Source: Glebionis coronaria (lineage: Eukaryota; Streptophyta; Magnoliopsida; Asterales; Asteraceae). From it: a DNA stretch of 64,000 bases. The translations under genes were made by a program, and so were the position numbers. Numbering within the stretch: the stretch's first letter is position 1; each line of letters starts with the position of its first letter. Of this stretch, positions 57,841-64,000 are shown in pieces. The notes beneath the pieces are model-generated. The model ran no database searches and was not told the origin of the DNA. It saw only the letters and a program-made list of their open reading frames with translations. The stretch spans positions 528,280,538 through 528,344,537 of the forward strand of contig CM046876.1 in assembly GCA_025667525.1 (NCBI GenBank). Direction: 5' to 3'.

Positions 57841-60800
57841 TGTAAAACCCACATGCTTTTACCATGAATAGTGCCCTTAAGATCGTACGTTCTAGATTAA
57901 AACTTACCTCATTTAGTATTGATCACATTCATGTGCTAATAATCAAGCAAGTGCATACGTGTATGACATGACAAGTATCAATTACGTACGAACTCATGAT
58001 AAACAGTTAATAAATATGTCACGTGAACATAATTAAATCATGATCACCATTTAAAATACGAACTAGAATAATTACGTAAATACTTATAATATAATTACGA
58101 GCGTTAAGTTTACGATAAACGACACGATAGAATAAACAGAAACGCTTCAGACACGAACACGTTTAACCACGAACGAACACGAAACATCGGGACACGAGAA
58201 AGGTACGGGTACCCCATGTGGGGCCCCCATACCCACGGCACACAACAAGTAATGGGCTTAGCCCATGGACTTTTACAAGTTAAGGGGGGGTTATGGTAAA
58301 AACATGTTTTCATTTCACTTTTACAAGAAAATAAACAAAAACCCTAAAAGAGTTTTTCTCCTCTCCTTTTTCTCCTTTTGTGCCGCCACCTTAACACCAC
58401 CATTGGAGGGTGATTGTTTGATTTTGATCTTAAAAACAAGTGTTAGAATCCGTGTTTGTTCATCCTTTTTCCAAGCTACATAGTGGTATACCTTTCTAAC
58501 CCTTCTTTTTAATTCTTTTTAATTCTTTTAATCTTTGATTATTTCATGAACATGTTACTATTTTTTTGATTTAAACATGATAATTAATCATTGATCTAAC
58601 ATGTTTGGTATTAATTAAAATCAAGGAAGGATTTAAAGGGGTGTTTGTTTCTAGCCGCCTAGCAAAACAAACCCGAGGGGGGTTTGGTTTGCTATTGCCG
58701 CCACCACCAAGACCATTTTTGGTCTTGGTTGGCTCATGTGGGACCCACGGCAGCAAGGAGACACATGTGCCCCGGGTTTGGCTCGGGGTACGGTGTCGAA
58801 TTCATGCCCGATTCATGGTTCGTTGGTTAATTCATGATTCATGCTACATGTTAATTTTTATGAATTATGAACTTAGGATATAATTAATTAATAACATGAA
58901 ATATTAATTAAATCATGACTTAGGTTATTTTAATTATTAGTTTAACATGACATTAATTTAACCTAAGTATTTTATGTTATAAGTTATAATTAATTAATTA
59001 TTTAAAACATGCCTATAATTAATTAATTTAGACATGACTTAGGTTATATTATTAATAATAATAATACACATTTTAACCTAAGTATATTCATTTCATTTTA
59101 ATTAATACATGTTATACTTTAATTAAAATGCTTAACCTATAGTTTAATTAAAATACATGAAATAATAATTAAACTATACACTATATCATATGACTTAAGA
59201 AGCAAGCTTATAAACACTTAGACTTATATGTTAGCTTATGTAACCAGCTTAATTCTAATTATGGAAACTTCTATTTATAGAAACTTAATTAAATAAGGCA
59301 ACTAATCTAATTATGGAAACCTTCTATATATGGAAATCTATCTATTTCAGGCAGCTAATCTAATTATGGAAACCTTCTATATATGGAAACTTATTTAATT
59401 AAGGCAGCTGATCTATTTTTGGAAACTTTCTATTTTTAGAAACTAATCTATTTTAAGCAGTAAATTCTATTTTAGGAAACTTTCTATTTTTGGAAACTTT
59501 CTATTTTTGGAAACTTTCTATTTTTGGAAACTTTCTATTTTTGGTAACTTTCTATTTTTGGAAACTTTCTATTTTTGGAAACTTTCTATTTTTGGAAACT
59601 TTCTATTTTTGGAAACCTGCTATTTTTGGAAAGTTACTTATTATTACACAGCAAGTATAATAATACATGAAATACCAGTAATACTTAAACAGATTAATCA
59701 GAATACAAGATAAACACAGTTTAAGGCTTTAAACAGTAAACCATGATCTAAAACATACAAAGTAAGCTAAGACGAGACATAAAACCCAGTACGTAATCAG
59801 TGAATCGATACTTATACACGTGTGTATTCATGTAGCGTTAGTGATCCAGAAGTAGGAGTCTTTCTTCCGTTCATTCACTGGACTTGAGGTACGGATTCCC
59901 GTCCTTTCAGTATGGACATTCTTTCCTTATTAGGATTTCCCCGTATGCAGCCAACTGTTTTCCCCAGCATTTGTTTTATTGTTTTGAACTGCTTATGTTT
60001 AATTAGCATAATCTATAGCCATATACAAGCATGACCAGTTTCACCTAGTTATGGAGGTACCATAACCATAGCATTGGAGGCACCGATGTTATGACTTCCC
60101 CACGGCGGAGTGATTGCTCGTGGCGTCCCTTTCAGTTTTGGCCATATTATTATATCATGTGGGGCGTATGGGTGCATCCTAGTTACATGTTTTATTCAGT
60201 TTATCATGGTGAATGTGGTGTGTGCCTTGCACCCTTCACAAGGAGTTGATCCCTCCTACCCAAATCAGTATATTGATTAGAGGCATCCCCTCTAATCAGC
60301 ATGATGAGGTCACCCCTCCAAGTATTCATGCACGTGACCTTTTCATGACCTATATGGGCTATGGTATATATATGTTAAAACAGTTTTCACAAGATAAACA
60401 TAAGGCTTTTCAAACTATAAAACCAGTCTTCTTGATACTTAACCAGTTTACTCAGTACTTAGTCTTCCGCTGTTATATGTTGCATGCTTATCCTATTTCA
60501 TGCTATATTGTACATCCGTGCACTGAGCGTCTTGCTCAGCCGTTTTCCTTTTCATGTTCCCAAAACGGCAGGTACTCAGGGACGCTCGTAGATCTCAAAC
60601 GTAGGTGCATATGGACTGGAAGCTTTACTGTCTTTCTTTACTTTATGCATTTCCTTTACTTTGATACAGTTGCTATGGACATTGTTTCGTCCTTTCCTTT
60701 TACAGTATTTATGTTTGTGTGTGATGAGCTTTACTTTGGGGTTACCGATGTTTGATTCCGGTATTTCCCTTTTATGGTTGAAAAATGCTTAGACATTTAT

Positions 60801-60866
60801 CCTTGTATGCTTTGATGACACGCCATGATTATGCGTAATATTCCATTTCCAAAATGGGGTGTTACA
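57841..60866 (+). repeat. 5' LTR (3026 bp) of the second gypsy element
   Basis: Starts TGTAAAACCC and ends GGGGTGTTACA, so the ends are inverted as in TGTAACACCCC-type gypsy LTRs. It contains a 17-bp tandem array (59475-59633) and A/T-rich stretches (58860-59170). Short open frames inside show no coding character. The identity with a 3' LTR cannot be checked in this window. Confidence 0.8.
59475..59633 (+). repeat. 17-bp tandem repeat, about nine units
   Basis: Units of GGAAACTTTCTATTTTT with rare variants (GGTAAC near 59543, GGAAACCTGC near 59611). A degenerate, longer-spaced form (GGAAACCTTCTATATAT) precedes it at about 59260-59470. It is tandem without spacers. The repeated peptide it could encode is an artefact of the 51-bp periodicity. 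Confidence 0.9.
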
Positions 60867-60870
60867 ATTA

Positions 60871-60882
60871 TGGTATCAGAGA
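60871..60882 (+). other. Primer-binding site of the second gypsy element
   Basis: TGGTATCAGAGA lies 4 nt after the LTR end and matches the initiator tRNA-Met complement in 11 of 12 positions (last base A instead of C). Confidence 0.8.
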
Positions 60883-61313
60883 CCAAGGTTTCGACCTGTA
60901 GGCTCTCAAATATGACCTGTGATTAGTGGGTAGTCACTACGGTCTTCCTAGAACTGACAGTTGTTTTCATGCATTCATCATTTTTAAGCATACATATACA
61001 TGTCATTGTTACAGGGTTTTTGACTAAGTAATGGTTGGTACAGGACTGGCCCTATTTAGTCGCATGTGTTTTATCGAAACTTTTAGATTTGGGACCGACC
61101 CATAGGCGTCCCCTCGATATGTCTTTTATTTTGAGTGAACTGACCGGAGGCGTTCACTCTCGAGCATCAAAAATTTTCATAAAACTGCATCATGCATTCA
61201 TACAAAGATTTTCTTGCATAAAATTTTTCTCGTGAAATTTTTGGCATAAAATTTTTTTTATATATATATTTTATGTTGGAACTATTAATCATATGTTTAT
61301 GTTATACTGTCAG
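60883..61313 (+). other. Leader of the second gypsy element
   Basis: No conserved ORF. The leader ends TTATACTGTCAG directly before the gag ATG, which looks like a 3' splice site. A 5' UTR intron is therefore possible, and GTATC, GTAGGC and GTAGTC occur upstream as possible donors, but nothing decides this. Confidence 0.4.
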
Positions 61314-64000
61314 ATGGTTCTCACACGCGAGCAAGAGCAGCTCAATGCTGCAATTCAGGCTGCCATGCAAGCCTTACTTCCTCAACTGAGGAATGACATT
61401 CGTGCTGAAGTCCAAGCTGCCAACAATCAGCAGCAGCAGAATCAGGCACCTCCTCCTCCTCCTCCCCCAGTGACACTAGCGGTATGGTTGGAAAGATTTA
61501 ACAAGCTCCGTCCTAGAGCTTTTGAAAAGACTGATAGCCCCAGCGATGCTGAAAGCTGGCTGACTCACATTGAGAAAATCTTCAATGCTATGGGATGTGA
61601 CCCCGCCTTCAAGGCAAGATTGGCATGCTACCGATTTGAAGGCGATGTACTCAACTGGTGGCTAGCTTTGACGCAGTCAGAAGGAGGTGATGAATGGGTC
61701 GCTGGTTTGACATGGGCCCAATTCAAGGAGAGAGTGATGGAACAGTTCTTTCCTAAGGCAGAGCAGGACAAACTCAAGCGTGAATATCATGGGATACGTC
61801 AGAGAGCGGGCGAGAATAACAATGAATTCATGCAGCGCTTTCTTCGCTTGGCTGGTTTTCTGGGAGCAGCGGCTGGTACTCCTGAGGAGCAGGCACACCA
61901 TTTTAGGTGGGCACTTCGCACCTCGGTCGCGAACAATCTAGTATGTGCTACGTTTAATACAGTAGCACAAGTGGCCGACGCAGCAAGGAAGCTTGAGATG
62001 TTGCAGGAACGCGATGAGTTCGGGGAAGCTGAAAGACCCGACAAGAGGTAAAACATTTCGTGTTCTAGCGATTAACCAGATCGCATCCTATCATTATATG
62101 TTCTATAATCATCTCTTAAACTGTATCTTCCAGGCAGAAAACTGGGGACCGGTCTCAGCCGGCTACTCAGCAGCAGCCCAATCAGCCCAAAGGAAACGGT
62201 CACTCTAACGACCGTTCTGTTGTGGAAAGGCGCAACGGTAATGATAATTACCGTAACAATGCGGGACACTCCAACAACAGCAGGTCCTACTATTTACGCC
62301 TCTTCTTATGATTTCATGTTATATCTCTCATGCTGACACTATAATAATCTCTACCAGGAACCACGGTAACGGAAGGGACCAGAACCACAGGGGTTCTCAG
62401 CCTAACCGTTCAGCTAACACTGGTAAACATCTTATGACGCTTACGTCCTATACTCGTGCATATACTTTATTCTTAACACGTTTTGTCATCAGCAGGCCCT
62501 CAGCAAGCAAGGACTCCTGCTGGAGGATTCACTCATCCTCTTTGCAGCACTTGCCATCGCAGACACCTTGGCCCATGTCGTCGTGATTCCGACGCGTGCT
62601 ACAAGTGCGGCCTCCCTGGCCATCGTATGAGAGATTGCCGTAAGGGTGAAATGGAGGGTACTTCGGGTCATGCTGATACTAAACCGCCTCCTACCACTGG
62701 GCGTGTCTACACAACATCGCGGGACCAGGCAAACAAATCTACAGGTACCATTACTGGAATTTTGTATATGTACGGCCAGGCTGCATGTGTTCTTTTCGAC
62801 ACGGGTGCCACTCATTCAGTTATTTCCACTACTTATGCTAAGAACATCAGGACACTTCCCTTGCCATTAGAAAATAAGCTTACCATTTCCACGCCTCTGA
62901 GGGACTCTGTATTAATAACTCATGTATACAAGAGTCTTCCTCTAGAGTTTGATGATAGAGTTCGTGCAGTAGATGCACTTCCCCTAGACATGATTGAGTT
63001 CGATATGATTCTTGGCATGGACTGGCTATCCAGGCACCATGCTACCATAGACTGCCACTCATATCGGGTGATCTTCGGCGACATAAATGCACCAGAGTAC
63101 ATTCATAACGGGTTCATACCCGGACGGTCTGTACAAGTCATATCTACCTTGCAAGCACGTGCATTACTGTCACATGGCTGCGAAGGTTATCTAGCTACGG
63201 TTCATGACATGGATGCTGAATCCCCATCGATTCAGGATCAACCGGTAGTCTCAGAATTTCAAGACGTCTTTCCAGATGAACTTCCAGGCATACCACCTGC
63301 AAGAGAAGTGGAGTTCAACATCGACCTTGTTCCAGGAGCTGAGCCAATCTCTAAGGCTCCGTATCGTATGGCTCCCATAGAGCTAAAAGAACTGAAGGAC
63401 CAACTGCAGGAACTTCTTGAACGAGGGTTCATTAGACCAAGCGCATCTCCATGGGGCGCACCGGTCTTGTTCGTTAAGAAGAAGGACGGCAGCATGCGAC
63501 TTTGCATTGACTACCGTGAACTTAATAAGATTACCATCCGCAATAGATATCCACTGCCACGTATAGACGATCTTTTTGACCAACTTCAAGGATCCAAACA
63601 CTTCTCAAAGATCGATCTAAGGTCAGGCTACCATCAGCTAAGGGTTAAAGAGCAGGATATTGCCAAGACTGCTTTTCGTACCCGCTATGGCCATTATGAG
63701 TTTGTGGTCATGCCATTCGGCCTGACTAACGCTCCAGCAGTATTCATGGATCTGATGAACAGAATCTTTCATGAATTCCTTGATAAATTTGTCATTGTAT
63801 TCATCGATGACATCTTGATTTTCTCAAAGTCCACGGAGGAACACGAAGATCATCTCCGTACTATACTACAGATTCTTCGTCAGAAGCAGCTGTATGCGAA
63901 ATTCTCCAAGTGTGAGTTCTGGTTAAACAAGGTGGCATTCTTAGGTCACATTGTATCAGCAGAAGGGATCACTATGGACCCAGCGAAGGTTGAGGCTATC
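61314..64000 (+). CDS. gag-pol of the second gypsy element, three predicted introns in gag, incomplete 3'
   Basis: The start ATG at 61314 gives [20 protein letters not shown], then a retrotransposon gag domain (about residues 50-210, [34 protein letters not shown]). Exons are 61314-62047, 62134-62283, 62358-62422 and 62493 onward. The GT-AG introns are 86, 74 and 70 bp, none a multiple of three. Exon 2 and 3 products are Gln/Asn/Arg-rich. Exon 4 has [12 protein letters not shown] and the knuckle [14 protein letters not shown], then protease ([13 protein letters not shown] near 62790). Reverse transcriptase follows from about 63260 ([30 protein letters not shown]) to the window end. No stop occurs in the spliced frame. 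Without splicing, gag stops at 62049-62051. Confidence 0.8.

Larger units (their letters stand above)
57841..64000 (+). mobile_element. Second Ty3-gypsy chromovirus-like element, 5' part (runs off the window)
   Basis: 5' LTR 57841-60866, primer site at 60871, and gag-pol from 61314 to beyond the window end. The 3' LTR and TSD are outside. It is distinct from the gypsy element at 18 kb in LTR sequence, leader, gag organisation and the presence of introns, but the pol sequences are clearly related. No stop or frameshift is seen in the visible part, so it may be young or under constraint. Confidence 0.9.

Noticed and set aside
59475..59713. Repetitive Phe/Trp/Leu-rich frame, or a CRISPR-like array
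   Set aside because: The 17-bp units are strictly tandem without unique spacers, and the host is a plant nuclear genome.
60213..60755. 180-codon open frame in the LTR of the second gypsy element
   Set aside because: It has no recognisable domain and lies wholly inside the LTR just before the primer site. The composition is not protein-like.

Overview
This looks like nuclear DNA from a flowering plant, probably a eudicot and perhaps Asteraceae. The evidence is eukaryotic tRNA genes, an intron-containing 40S ribosomal protein S30 gene with a telo-box and site II promoter, plant chromovirus and SIRE-type retrotransposons, MITEs and tRNA-derived SINEs. The family assignment is an inference from the style of the repeats. 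No prokaryotic, organellar or CRISPR features were seen. The only host protein gene that is clearly intact and recognisable is RPS30, at 51.5-53.4 kb on the minus strand.

Region 1 (1-17.26 kb) is a mosaic of diverged copies of one ancestral block. In order, the block holds a non-coding module, tRNA-Phe(GAA), tRNA-Leu(AAG) and a decayed LINE ORF1. Three tRNA-Phe genes, two tRNA-Leu genes and two tRNA relics remain. The block copies have been broken by a Harbinger-type element carrying an intact Myb-like ORF, hAT-like MITEs, two SINEs with target-site duplications (TSDs), a 5'-truncated LINE and a possible solo LTR. Two long inverted repeats (about 1.2 kb and 0.78 kb) lie between copies.

Region 2 (17.265-49.895 kb) is bracketed by hAT-like terminal inverted repeats and an 8-bp TSD (7 of 8 matching). 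Its two flanks are collinear with an uninterrupted paralogous block near 1.2 kb. It therefore behaves as one 32.6-kb insertion that has been enlarged by nesting. Inside is a minus-strand, multi-exon, gene-like locus that I do not recognise. Its promoter lies near the right end and its terminal exon near the left end. A roughly 2.47-kb promoter-plus-exon segment is tandemly duplicated. A SIRE-type Ty1-copia element (34711-46705) lies in one duplicate. A Ty3-gypsy chromovirus (18070-31449) splits the terminal exon. By eye, LTR divergence is about 2.6% for copia and 1.1% for gypsy, so copia is probably the older insertion.

Region 3 (49.9-53.6 kb) resumes the ancestral block, which has lost its tRNA and carries a GGGTC-rich hAT-like MITE. 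RPS30 follows; its 1.65-kb second intron holds a MITE nested inside another MITE.

Region 4 (53.6-64 kb) holds decayed transposon sequence and a minus-strand LTR-like remnant. It ends with the 5' portion of a second chromovirus that runs off the window. The gag-pol frame of that element stays open only if three short GT-AG introns are removed from the gag part. This is one of the two most unusual observations here; the other is the TIR-bracketed 32.6-kb compound insertion.
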